Part shown: in pieces, positions 44,866 to 53,309 of the stretch
Position numbering within the stretch: the first letter of the stretch is position 1
How the letters are laid out: each line of letters begins with the position of its first letter
Origin: CAZPXH01 sp964591085
GTDB lineage: Bacteria > Spirochaetota > Spirochaetia > DSM-27196 > CAZPXH01
Direction: 5' to 3'
NCBI GenBank assembly: GCA_964591085.1
Contig: CAZPXH010000013.1
Location: 1 to 61,470 of the forward strand
Length of the DNA stretch: 61,470 nucleotides
Program-made: the position numbers and the translations under genes
The notes under the pieces: model-generated
Seen by the model: the letters and a program-made list of their open reading frames with translations, nothing else
Databases searched by the model: none
Told to the model about the DNA's origin: nothing

Positions 44866-45549
44866 GTGAGCGCGCAAAAACTCAATACCATGAAAAGCGT
44901 CGCACTCATTCATACCGTCCCTACGGTCTACGCAACATTCGGCGCACAGATCAAGGAACACATTCCAGACCTCAAAGTCACCAATACGGTGGATGAGTTT
45001 CTCGCCAGTGACGCCGAAGAACAAGGGCTCATGACGCCAACGAATCGCAGTCGGCTGTTTGCGCTGTTGAAGACAAGTGAAGCGACTGGCGCCGATGTGA
45101 TAGTCGTTACCTGTTCGACCCTCTCGCCAATGGTGGACGAGCTTCGACCTTACATCGGAATTCCGATGCTTACGATCGATGAGGCCATGCTAAGCGAGGC
45201 CGTGCAACTCGGAGAGCGGATCCTCGTAGCCGCCACAGCGAATAGCACAATCGGACCCACGACAGATCATCTCGAAATACAGGCAACGAAAGCGGGCAAG
45301 CAGGTCGCAGTATCGCACGTGGTGTGTTCCGATGCCTACAAAGCGATCAAGAATCGGGATACCGACGGACACGACCGTTCTGTGCTTGCAGCTTTGGAGA
45401 ATATCAAGGACGTCGATGTAATCGTGCTCGCGCAGGCTTCGATGGCCCACCTTGAAGCGCGTGTCGCCGATTCCACGGGCGTGCCGGTAGTTTCAAGTCC
45501 GAACCGATGCATTCGGAAGCTCAGCGAGGTTCTCATGGCAAGTCCCTAA
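44866..45549 (+). CDS. Asp/Glu-racemase-family enzyme
   Basis: 227 residues from GTG 44866, AAGGAG upstream. Cys83 in VTCSTLSPM is the first catalytic cysteine of the family. At the second position the chain reads VIVLAQASMAHL, with no Cys, so a two-base racemase mechanism looks unlikely. Relatives in this superfamily include racemases, maleate isomerases and arylmalonate decarboxylases. Cys153 lies elsewhere. The reaction is unknown; isomerisation or decarboxylation of an acid intermediate is inferred. Confidence 0.7.
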   Translation: MSAQKLNTMKSVALIHTVPTVYATFGAQIKEHIPDLKVTNTVDEFLASDAEEQGLMTPTNRSRLFALLKTSEATGADVIVVTCSTLSPMVDELRPYIGIPMLTIDEAMLSEAVQLGERILVAATANSTIGPTTDHLEIQATKAGKQVAVSHVVCSDAYKAIKNRDTDGHDRSVLAALENIKDVDVIVLAQASMAHLEARVADSTGVPVVSSPNRCIRKLSEVLMASP

Positions 45550-45587
45550 TGGGATAGACGGTAGTAGCAGTAGGAGGAGGGTGAAAG

Positions 45588-46052
45588 ATGGACGACATAA
45601 TTTGGATTGGGAACGATCACGGGGGATATCTGCTCAAACAGAAGCTCATGGAGTATCTGGACGACCGCGGCGTTCCCTACAAGGACTGCGGCTCACACAG
45701 TGAAGAGATCGTTCGCTATCCCCACTACGCCGTGCAGGTCGCTGAAGCCGTATCAAGGCGAGAAATCGCCCGCGGAATCCTCATCTGCTCGACCGGTATC
45801 GGAATGAGTATCATTGCCAATCGCTATCGCGGGGTGCGCGCCTCTGTATGCACCTCGACCTATCAGGCCCGAATAACCAGAGAGCACAACGATTCAAACA
45901 TCCTCTGCTTGGGCGGCAAGACCGTGGGGACCCTCGAAGCGATCGATATGCTTGAGGCGTGGCTTCACGCCGAGTACCAGGGCGGCCGTCATGACATATC
46001 TCTCGCATTGATCCGTGACACCGAGCAGAAGCTTTCCGGGGCGACGGTATGA
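45588..46052 (+). CDS. RpiB/LacA-family sugar-phosphate isomerase (second copy)
   Basis: 154 residues, with AGGAGGAGG upstream of the ATG. GNDHGGYLLKQKL at the start holds the conserved DH, and Cys67 lies in CSTGIGMSIIANR, where Ser replaces the usual Gly. NDSNILCLGGKTVG and a longer C-terminal tail follow. It differs clearly from the RpiB copy at 36.7 kb, so the two probably isomerise different sugar phosphates. It overlaps the next gene by four bases. Confidence 0.8.
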   Translation: MDDIIWIGNDHGGYLLKQKLMEYLDDRGVPYKDCGSHSEEIVRYPHYAVQVAEAVSRREIARGILICSTGIGMSIIANRYRGVRASVCTSTYQARITREHNDSNILCLGGKTVGTLEAIDMLEAWLHAEYQGGRHDISLALIRDTEQKLSGATV

Positions 46053-46993
46053 CACCTGTCGTGGGTGCTGCGAGTTACCCGGACATCCTCGCGCGTCTGC
46101 ACGTACCTGATAATGGGACGCTTCGGGTCCTGATCGATACGGACACGTACAACGAGGTGGACGACCAATTTGCGGTAGTCTTTGCGGTACGGTCAGCTCC
46201 AAGACTCGACGTCCAGGCGATATATGCCGCCCCGTTTCATTGGCCGGGCGCACCGTTCCACAACTCGCGTTCGAGCTCTCCAGAGGACGGGATGGAGCGC
46301 AGCTATGATGAAGCAGAACGCATACTCAAGCTTATCGGACGGCCGGACATTCCGGTATATCGTGGTTCTCGAGCGTTTCTCGGTACGCCTGCACGCCCGG
46401 TGGCGTCAGAGGCGGCAGCGAATCTGGTCGAACGCGTCATGGCAAGCGAAGAACCAACCTACGTTCTCGCGCTTGGCGCCCTCACAAACGTCGCTTCGGC
46501 ACTCCTGATTGAGCCGAGAATCAGAGAGCGGATGGTGCTCGTTTGGCTTGGCGGAAATCCGCTCTACTGGCCCGAAGCGACCGAGTTCAACCTCAGCCAG
46601 GATATCCCGGCTGTTCGCACCGTGCTCGACAGTGGAGTTTCCTTTATCCAGATCCCGTGTCTCGGCGTTGCATCCCATCTTGCAACGACAATCGCTGAGC
46701 TTGATCAGCACATAGCTGGTCGAACGGAGATAGGCACCTACCTCACGGACATCGTGCGCGAGTACGTCCCGGACCGGTTCGGAAGATCGAAGGTCATCTG
46801 GGACATCTCCACGGTCGCGCATGTGCTCAATCCAAGCTGGGTTCAGACGACTCTCACAACATCCCCGCTGATCTCACCAGACGCCCGCTGGAGCCGAGAT
46901 GACAGGCGTCACCCAATGCTCACGGCGTATTGGATAGACCGCGACGCTGTGTTCGCAGACCTCTTCGGAAAGATCAATCAATCACCGGGGTAA
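46049..46993 (+). CDS. nucleoside-hydrolase-family protein (second copy)
   Basis: 314 residues from ATG 46049 (ATGA overlap). The metal/ribose motif is LIDTDTYNEVDDQFAV. VYAAPF-like AIYAAPFHWPGAPF, SYDEAERILKLIG, VLALGALTNVASALL and EFNLSQDIPAVRTVL follow, a full-length family layout. It belongs to the same NExDD variant group as the first copy but is only distantly similar to it. It is last in the operon. A second glycoside-cleaving step, or a different glycoside, is possible. Confidence 0.75.
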   Translation: MTPVVGAASYPDILARLHVPDNGTLRVLIDTDTYNEVDDQFAVVFAVRSAPRLDVQAIYAAPFHWPGAPFHNSRSSSPEDGMERSYDEAERILKLIGRPDIPVYRGSRAFLGTPARPVASEAAANLVERVMASEEPTYVLALGALTNVASALLIEPRIRERMVLVWLGGNPLYWPEATEFNLSQDIPAVRTVLDSGVSFIQIPCLGVASHLATTIAELDQHIAGRTEIGTYLTDIVREYVPDRFGRSKVIWDISTVAHVLNPSWVQTTLTTSPLISPDARWSRDDRRHPMLTAYWIDRDAVFADLFGKINQSPG

Positions 46994-47186
46994 CTGCGCA
47001 TGCTGCGAGTGTCCAGAAACCTTGGCACTTTTCTGAGACCCCAAGGGATAAACACTCCAGATGTTGTAGGACTAGGTCTGACTACAGTAGCAACTACCGG
47101 TGAAACTCCTGACTCTGTCAACGCCGGGTCGAAACTTCCCGTTTGGGGGTGCGGGCGAAAACTGCACACATCCAGCAGCTTGTGAG
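46994..47186. other. intergenic region after the island
   Basis: No supported gene. Short frames on both strands have no recognisable product. No hairpin with a T-run was found. The IS21 remnant starts right after. Confidence 0.3.
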
Positions 47187-47342
47187 TCACGTCGCCGCAG
47201 TGAGATCCTCGGCGGCTGAGTCACCCTCACCGAAGTTCAACGTCTTGTAGCGTTCGGTGTGGTGACGCATCTGGTAGGAGTTCCCCCGGATGTTCACGAC
47301 ATGGCAGTGGTGCAGGATCCGGTCGATGAGAGCGGCAGCCGC
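47187..47342 (-). pseudogene. istB: IS21-family IstB, C-terminal remnant
   Basis: Reading the minus strand, about 51 codons encode AAALIDRILHHCHVVNIRG then NSYQMRHHTERYK and a short acidic tail to a TGA at 47189-47187. This matches the end of IstB-type transposition ATPases (ALLDRLLHHxHVxxIxGxSYR). Everything upstream of about 47342 has been lost. No terminal repeats are visible. Confidence 0.7.
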
Positions 47343-47660
47343 AAACCGCGACCAGGCTGGTCAAGATGGGGCGTGCGCCGCCTGGATTCGGCCCTGATCG
47401 GCTTAACTGATAGCTTGTGAGGCCCCGCTCCTCCGAAAAGGGTGGCCGTCTCCGACCACGATCGCCTCCATAACAGCCCGATATCGCCCCATCGGTTGGT
47501 CTATGCCCTTCAACGTCGACTCTAGGTGCCGTCAGCAGCGCGCGCTCCACGATTCTCGTGGTAGTGTCCCGGCTCCTCCGCTGCCCGGCCGTTTTGCGGT
47601 TGCACCCCGAGATAGGGTTTGCTCTCCTTCACTATCCGTTAGACGCCGCCGAATCTGGGC
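47343..47660. other. mobile-element debris, unresolved
   Basis: Frames on both strands are short or broken and give no recognisable product. Lying between an IS21 remnant and a hemerythrin fragment, it is most simply read as transposon debris. Confidence 0.3.
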
Positions 47661-47951
47661 ATGCAGATGCGTCCCAGGCGCATGTCTCTGCCATGTCGAG
47701 TGCGGGAGCTTGTGGACCACATCGTCTTGACCTGCCATGACGCGTTCCGGCGAGCCTATCTGGAGTTCGAGGACGATAACCGGAGTCACCTTACCTCGGA
47801 GGAGGAGGGCCTATTTCCCCAAATTCGTGCCGGTCGGACCGATGACGCCGACATTGCTGCGCTTATCGAGGAGCTCGAACGCGAGATGCACCGCCACGTT
47901 AACACGGAGAACAACGCGCTCTTTCCGCGCTTTCAAAAGGCGGCGGTGTAG
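47661..47951 (+). pseudogene. hemerythrin/RIC-type protein, shortened
   Basis: A 96-residue frame. LVDHIVLTCHDAFRRAYLEF and then HLTSEEEGLFPQI and HRHVNTENNALFPRF resemble the di-iron helices of YtfE/RIC or hemerythrin-like proteins. The spacing is wrong: the first helix runs straight into the second pair, as if about 25 residues were deleted, and the expected double His of helix 1 is missing. It probably cannot form the full iron site. The start is unclear. Confidence 0.5.
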
Positions 47952-47990
47952 CGGCCGCCGGGGCGTCGTCGCGACGCTCGCTGCCGGTTC

Positions 47991-48914
47991 CTAGCTTTGA
48001 AGAAGTGAGGCGACCTCCTCGCGGCGGGGCAGGGCGCTCTGCGCGCCGAGCTTGGTACAGGCGAGCGCTCCGACGGCGTTTGCGTAGCGCACGGCCTCCT
48101 CGATGTCGTTCCCCTCGCCGAGGGAGTAGGCGAGTCCGGCATTGAACGCGTCTCCTGCCGCCGTGGTGTCTACGGCCTTCACCGAGAAGCCCTCCACGTG
48201 GCGCACGCCACTGTCGTCGATTACGTAGGCGCCCTGGGCGCCCGCTTTGATGATGACGGTGCCGGCGCCCTGCTCCTGGAGCGCTCGGGCGGCGCGCTCG
48301 GCTGAGGCTGCATTGGAAACCTCGATCCCTGTGATGAACTGAGCCTCGGTTTCGTTTGGTGTCACGTAGTCGGCCTTGGAGAGGATCTCTTGGGGAATGC
48401 GCTCACTCGATGCCGGAGCTGGATCGAAAATCGTCCGCTTCCCGGCGTGCCTGGCGAGCGCCATGCCAGCGTGGGTTGTTTCCGCCGGGATCTCGAGTTG
48501 GAAGAGGCAGTAGTCGGCCTCGGTAATGGCTGCCGCGTTCGATTGAATGTAGCTCTCGTCGAGGGTCATGTTGGCACCGGGAACGACAACGATGTGGTTC
48601 TCGCCCTTTGCATCGACCTCAATCACGGCGACGCCGGTAGCTGCGTCCTCATGAACCTGAATCAGTGAAAGGTCGACGCCCTCTTCCCGGAACGACGCGA
48701 GATACTGCTCACCAAACATGTCCTTGCCGACGCGACCAGCCATCATGACTGCGGCACCGAGGCGCGCCAAGGCGGTTGCCTGATTTGCCCCCTTCCCACC
48801 GGGATAGGTACCGAAGCTGTGACCGATCCTGGTCTCCCCAGGACGGGGAAATTGATCCACCCCGGCAACCAGGTCCATGTTGATGCTGCCAATCACGCAA
48901 AACTTTGCGGCCAT
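47991..48914 (-). CDS. rbsK: ribokinase
   Basis: A 307-residue PfkB-family kinase. GTYPGGKGANQATALARLG is the ribose-binding loop, and DTTAAGDAFNAGLAY holds the catalytic base Asp255. VTPNETEA and VIIKAGAQGAYV complete the family pattern. It phosphorylates ribose, or a similar sugar, at O5 with ATP. It is divergent from a CUT1 ABC operon, which suggests the imported solute yields ribose or deoxyribose. GGGAGG-like AGGGAGGTAG lies upstream of the ATG at 48914. Confidence 0.9.
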   Translation of the reverse strand: MAAKFCVIGSINMDLVAGVDQFPRPGETRIGHSFGTYPGGKGANQATALARLGAAVMMAGRVGKDMFGEQYLASFREEGVDLSLIQVHEDAATGVAVIEVDAKGENHIVVVPGANMTLDESYIQSNAAAITEADYCLFQLEIPAETTHAGMALARHAGKRTIFDPAPASSERIPQEILSKADYVTPNETEAQFITGIEVSNAASAERAARALQEQGAGTVIIKAGAQGAYVIDDSGVRHVEGFSVKAVDTTAAGDAFNAGLAYSLGEGNDIEEAVRYANAVGALACTKLGAQSALPRREEVASLLQS

Positions 48915-49147
48915 CCTGCTACCTCCCTGCGGAGCTTTAGGCTAGCGGCGACCGCCGACGATGGGCAAGGTCCATGAAAGCAGGAGATCGCGGAAAACTT
49001 GAAGCGGCCCGGTCTATCAGGAGCCGGCTGTCGGCGGGCGAGGTTTAAGCGTGAATTGGATCGGCCGGAGTGTTCGAACCCGGTAAGAATCGCGATAAGT
49101 CCCACCTGACTAACCACAGCCTAACCTTTCAGGAGCATCCCTACAGT

Positions 49148-50386
49148 ATGGCGATAGAGGTGAGCATACCGCCGCGATCCGAACGGCAGGCAATCCTGGA
49201 CGCTCACCGTAAGCAGCGTCGGCTAAAAGAGAATCTGGAAGGGTACGGCTTCATCGCTCCGGCGGTGTTCTTGATCGGCCTTTTTGGTCTCTTTCCGGTT
49301 TTCTACACGGTCTTCGTCAGTATGCACCGCTGGCGAATACTCCGGGGAGAGTTTCTGGGAATCGCAAACTACGCCGAGGTGTTCGGCACCGCGCTCTGGA
49401 CGCTGGGGCTTTTGGTCGGAGTCCTTGGTGTTTGGGGTGCATCGCGGCTTGTCGGTCGCAGTGCTGAGCAAATCAAGTCGCACCGGATGGAGACACGAGC
49501 GGCAGACAAAGCTCGTCTGGGACTGGGGTTGATCGGCGTTTCGCTCGGCCTCGTCCTTGTTGTCATCGCCCTGGCCCAGATATGGGCAACCGGCGACGAC
49601 GACATGCTGGACAGTCTTCGCATCACCGTCTGGTACTCTCTGGGTACCGTACCGGTGCAGCTTGGTTTCGGTTTGTTCCTCGCCGTGCTTCTGGACGGCA
49701 AGTTCAAGGGGAAGCAGGCGTTTCGGGTGATATTCCTCCTGCCCTACATCGTCCCTACCGTGGCAAGCGCCTCCATCTTCCAGGTGCTTTTCTCGCTGCG
49801 GCCGGAGAGCTTTGCAAATGAGTTGATCGGCCTCTTTGGAGCGCAGCCGCTGTCCTGGCTGGCAGAGCGGCAGGGTGTGTTCAGCATGATGTTTGGATGG
49901 GGGACCGGCGATGCGGGAGGTACGTTGGGTCAGTACTGGCAGACGTGGAGTCAGGGCCCGAGTCTCGCGCTGTTCTCCATCATGATCTTCAACTATTGGG
50001 TCTATATAGGCTACTACGCGCTTATCTACTCCAATGGATTGTCGAACATACCGCGGCAGCTCTACGAAGCAGCGGAAGTGGACGGTGCGCCAAAGCGGAC
50101 CGTGCTGTTCAGGATCATCATCCCTCTGCTTTCTCCGACCACCTACTTCCTGACCATGCTGGGAATCATCGGTACGTTTAAGTCGTTCAACAGCATCTAC
50201 GTCCTGCGCAACAATGCAACCGGTGGCGCGACCGATCCCATGAGCGTCTATATCTTCTTCAGTTTTTTCCGGCGCAGCAGATTCGGATACGCGGCGGCCA
50301 TGTCCATTGTGCTCTTCCTGCTCGTCCTGGCACTTACCTTTCTGCAGCGCCGGATCATGGAAAAGAAGGTTCACTATGGCGACTGA
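49148..50386 (+). CDS. ABC sugar permease (MalF-type) with extended N-terminal region
   Basis: 412 residues from ATG 49148 (AGGAG 11 bases upstream). After helix 1 (FIAPAVFLIGLFGLFPVFY) there is an insert of about 100 residues with two extra hydrophobic segments and a basic linker (SHRMETRAADKARLG). The usual permease core follows. The EAA loop is YEAAEVDGAPKRTVLFRIIIP. The insert resembles the longer P2 loop of MalF but is placed with extra helices. No ATPase gene is adjacent. Confidence 0.85.
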   Translation: MAIEVSIPPRSERQAILDAHRKQRRLKENLEGYGFIAPAVFLIGLFGLFPVFYTVFVSMHRWRILRGEFLGIANYAEVFGTALWTLGLLVGVLGVWGASRLVGRSAEQIKSHRMETRAADKARLGLGLIGVSLGLVLVVIALAQIWATGDDDMLDSLRITVWYSLGTVPVQLGFGLFLAVLLDGKFKGKQAFRVIFLLPYIVPTVASASIFQVLFSLRPESFANELIGLFGAQPLSWLAERQGVFSMMFGWGTGDAGGTLGQYWQTWSQGPSLALFSIMIFNYWVYIGYYALIYSNGLSNIPRQLYEAAEVDGAPKRTVLFRIIIPLLSPTTYFLTMLGIIGTFKSFNSIYVLRNNATGGATDPMSVYIFFSFFRRSRFGYAAAMSIVLFLLVLALTFLQRRIMEKKVHYGD

Positions 50387-51254
50387 AATCCTGACGAAGA
50401 ACAGCTCGTACACAGACCAACGGAAATGGCGGCGCGTTGGACTCTATGCGCTGCTGATCCTGGGCAGTTTCGTCGCGCTGCTGCCGTTTCTCTATATGAT
50501 CGCCAATAGCCTGAAGACCTACGGCGAGACAATCACCCGCACCAGTGCCATACCATTTGATCCAAATTTCTGGCCAAGAATCCCTCAGTGGGGCAATTAT
50601 GTCGAGGCTTGGCAGGACGCCAACTTCTCCGAATATTTTCTTAATAGCGTCGTCATCAGTGCGGTCACGCTCGCGGGCATCTTCGCCACCAGCATTCCGG
50701 CTGCGTTTGCATTCTCCAAGCTCAGGTTCGCCGGACGGGACACCATCTTCACCATCCTGCTTGCCACGCTGATGATTCCGGAGACCGTCTTGCTCATTCC
50801 CAACTATCTGATGGTGGCCAGGTTCGGGTGGATAGATACTCTCGCGGCGCTCTCGGTGCCGTTCATGGGAAGCGCGTTCTTTATCTTTCTGCTGCGACAG
50901 TTCTTTAACCAGATTCCCACCACGCTGCTTGAATCAGCACGAATAGACGGCAGCACGCACTTTGGAGTGATGATTCGAATCGTCATCCCACTTTCCCGCG
51001 CACCGCTTTTCACGGTGGGATTCCTGGGATTCACGGGGGCATGGAATGCGCTTCAGTGGCCGCTGGTGGTCACCCAGACACCGCGCTGGCGACCGATCAG
51101 CGTGGGATTAGTGTCTTTTATTAATGAGGCGGCCGCCCTGATTCACCTGCGTCTGGCAGGTGCGCTCATCGCCCTGGCGCCGGTGATGATCGTCTACATC
51201 GTGGCACAGCGCCAGATTACCGAGGCTATTTCCCGGACCGGTCTCAAAGGATAG
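50376..51254 (+). CDS. ABC sugar permease (MalG-type)
   Basis: 292 residues from ATG 50376, overlapping the upstream stop by 11 bases. Six helices; EAA loop ESARIDGSTHFGVMIRIVIP; tail TEAISRTGLKG is typical of CUT1 permeases. It is the partner of the preceding permease and precedes the binding-protein gene. Confidence 0.9.
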   Translation: MATEILTKNSSYTDQRKWRRVGLYALLILGSFVALLPFLYMIANSLKTYGETITRTSAIPFDPNFWPRIPQWGNYVEAWQDANFSEYFLNSVVISAVTLAGIFATSIPAAFAFSKLRFAGRDTIFTILLATLMIPETVLLIPNYLMVARFGWIDTLAALSVPFMGSAFFIFLLRQFFNQIPTTLLESARIDGSTHFGVMIRIVIPLSRAPLFTVGFLGFTGAWNALQWPLVVTQTPRWRPISVGLVSFINEAAALIHLRLAGALIALAPVMIVYIVAQRQITEAISRTGLKG

Positions 51255-51296
51255 GCCTGCGAGCGGTGCGGAATAGAAAAAAGGAAGGAGGAAGAG

Positions 51297-52634
51297 ATGA
51301 ATAGACTCTTCAAGATTGCAGTGGTCCTGCTGCTCGTCCTCGTGGGTACCGGCGTTGCGTTCGCCGGTGGTCAGACCGAGGACGCGGCGAGCAGTGACGT
51401 GAGTATGCTCGATGGTGTTGACCCCACCGGTCAGACCGTCACGTTCTGGTACAACCATAGCCGTGACCGGGAAGACGGACTGCAGCAGCTCATTGCCGAG
51501 TTCAACGCAAACAACGAGTGGGATATCACCGTTGTTGGCGAATACGCCGGAGGCTACGGAGACATCTACAACAAGATGATCACCGGAATAGCCGGAGGCC
51601 AGGTACCAAGCCTTGTGGTCGCGTACCAGAACCAGGCAGCAGCCTACCAGGTGGCAAACGGTCTCACCGACCTCACCCCCTACGTAGAGCACCCTGAGTA
51701 TGGAATAGATAACCCGGATGACTTCTTTACCGGTTTCTACCTCCAGGACGTCAACGCCCAGTTCGGCGGAGATCGCCTCGGCTTCCCGCCAAACCGCTCT
51801 GCTGAGATGATGTACTACAATCAGAGCTGGCTTGAAGAGCTCGGTTTCGACGGACCTCCCACCAGCTGGGACGAGTTTGCAGAGATGGCTGCCGCAGCCA
51901 CCGACGAGGCTGCCGGCACCTACGGCTACGCGCTGCGCACCGACGCCTCCAACGTCTTTGCCCAGGTGATCAGCCGTGGTGGAACCATCGTGCTTCCCGA
52001 AGGTGCCGGGTACGCCCTGAACACTCCAGAGCTTCGTGAGAGCATGGAGTTCATGGTAGAGCTCTATGAGAGCGGTGCAGCAAAGAAGATCGCCGAGCGC
52101 TTCGGAGACCAGACGGACTTTGGCAACCGCAGGGTACTGTTCACCATGGGCTCAACCTCCGGTCTGCCGTTCTACGCGCAGGCGGTGGATGCCGGCGAGG
52201 CGGGAACCTTCGAGTGGTCGGTCGCCCCCATCCCGCACACCACCCGCGACCCGCAGGTGAACATCTACGGCGCTTCAGTGAGCATCCCCAGGACCACCCC
52301 TGAAGAGCAGCTTGCCGCGTGGTTGTTCCTCCGCTACTTCAGCGCCCCTGATACACAGGCCGAATGGGTTCGGATCTCCAACTACTTTCCGGTCCGCTCG
52401 AGCGTTGCCGATGGTCTGGACGAGTACTTCAGTCAGAACCCGCGCTTCGAAGACGCGTTCACCATCCTGCAGACCTCCAACACGCAGGCTGAGCCGCCTT
52501 ACGCCGGCTACGACGAGGTTCGCGACATGATGGCTGGTGCGTTCAATGCAATCATTGACGGGGCAGACATTGAAGAAACGCTGGCACAGCTCGAGGCTGA
52601 TGCCAACGAGGTGCACGAGCTCGCGTCTCCCTAG
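51297..52634 (+). CDS. sugar ABC transporter binding protein (family 1)
   Basis: 445 residues. AAGGAAGGAGG precedes the ATG. The signal peptide ends in VGTGVAFAGGQTEDAAS, again without a lipobox Cys. The mature chain has VTFWYNHSRDREDGLQQLI and the substrate-contact block GFPPNRSAEMMYYNQSWLEE of glycerol-3-phosphate/maltodextrin-type binding proteins. It is last in the operon. With ribokinase facing away, a ribose-containing solute is possible. Confidence 0.9.
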   Translation: MNRLFKIAVVLLLVLVGTGVAFAGGQTEDAASSDVSMLDGVDPTGQTVTFWYNHSRDREDGLQQLIAEFNANNEWDITVVGEYAGGYGDIYNKMITGIAGGQVPSLVVAYQNQAAAYQVANGLTDLTPYVEHPEYGIDNPDDFFTGFYLQDVNAQFGGDRLGFPPNRSAEMMYYNQSWLEELGFDGPPTSWDEFAEMAAAATDEAAGTYGYALRTDASNVFAQVISRGGTIVLPEGAGYALNTPELRESMEFMVELYESGAAKKIAERFGDQTDFGNRRVLFTMGSTSGLPFYAQAVDAGEAGTFEWSVAPIPHTTRDPQVNIYGASVSIPRTTPEEQLAAWLFLRYFSAPDTQAEWVRISNYFPVRSSVADGLDEYFSQNPRFEDAFTILQTSNTQAEPPYAGYDEVRDMMAGAFNAIIDGADIEETLAQLEADANEVHELASP

Positions 52635-52799
52635 AGATACGGAGCTCCTTTGGGAGGGCGAACTGCCATACCGGCAGTTCGCCTTCACGATGCCAAAAGC
52701 GCTTCGACTGTTCTTCCGGCATGATCAACGGCTGTTCGCCGAGGTGTCACGCCTGATCCACACGATCATCTCGGAGTTCTACGGTGCTGCACCAAGGAA
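52635..52799 (+). pseudogene. IS91-family transposase, N-terminal remnant
   Basis: Just after the binding-protein stop an open stretch reads LLWEGELPYRQFAFTMPKAL then RLFFRHDQRLFAEVSRL and ISEFYG. This matches the early region of IS91/ISCR-type Y2 transposases (VPYRQWVFTLPKRLR, YDRRLLGxLxR). No start codon, zinc cysteines or catalytic tyrosines are left. It runs into the IS3 remnant, so one element interrupted or deleted the other. Confidence 0.6.
52657..52683 (+). terminator. hairpin after the binding-protein operon
   Basis: GGCGAACTGCC and GGCAGTTCGCC form a perfect 11-base stem with loop ATACC, 22 bases after the stop. Only two T follow, so it may act as a processing or stability element as much as a terminator. 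It coincides with the start of the IS91-like remnant. Confidence 0.5.
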
Positions 52800-53177
52800 G
52801 CCGCTTGAGAGGGGGAGTGCGGCAACGGCCCGGAGTTTCCCAGCATCACGCTCGCCAAAAGGGCTGAGCGTCATGGTGTCCATCTGCAGTTCATCAAGCC
52901 GGTCGAACCGACACAAAACTCCTCCGAGGAACGATTCAACCGGACCTGTCGAGAAGAGATTCTCAACGCATACATCTTTCAGATTCTGCACGGGGTCAGG
53001 GAGCTGACCCGGACATGGATAGATCAACACAATGGAGAACGACCCAATAGGCTCTCGGCAGGATCGCTCCACTGGACTACCGAGGGGCCAACAACCAGGA
53101 AGGTCTCAGGCTATCGCCTGGACAAAACGCAGGATGTGTTCATTACGACCAAGATAACGTTTACAAACAGAAATGAG
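52800..53177 (+). pseudogene. IS3-family transposase (OrfB), C-terminal remnant
   Basis: An open frame without a start reads GNGPEFPSITLAKRAERHG, then VHLQFIKPVEPTQN, SSEERFNRTCREEILNAY and LTRTWIDQHNGERPN. This is the end of the DDE integrase core of IS3 transposases, including the last acidic residue (the E in SSEERFN). The N-terminal two thirds and OrfA are absent. It ends at a TGA (53175-53177) after extra non-family residues. Confidence 0.7.
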
Positions 53178-53309
53178 TAAAGACAATACTCAAGACCTTG
53201 TGTTCACCTGAACCTGCTTGAATGTACGTAAGCTGAACGAATCCTCCTCTTGAAAGGAAGGCCCCGTAGTCCCTACGTCAATCGGCAGCAAGGCGGGCGC
53301 TATACAGGC
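53178..53309. other. intergenic, no gene seen
   Basis: About 130 bases between the IS3 remnant and the end of the hydrolase gene. Nothing recognisable; the AT content rises near 53150-53240. Confidence 0.3.

Noticed and set aside
49070..49090. Possible tRNA T-arm (GTTCGAACCC)
   Set aside because: No acceptor stem or D-arm partner could be found around it.
49223..50413. Minus-strand frame of about 400 codons
   Set aside because: It is antisense to an evident ABC permease; the translation is dominated by Gln, Asp and Arg with no hydrophobic core.
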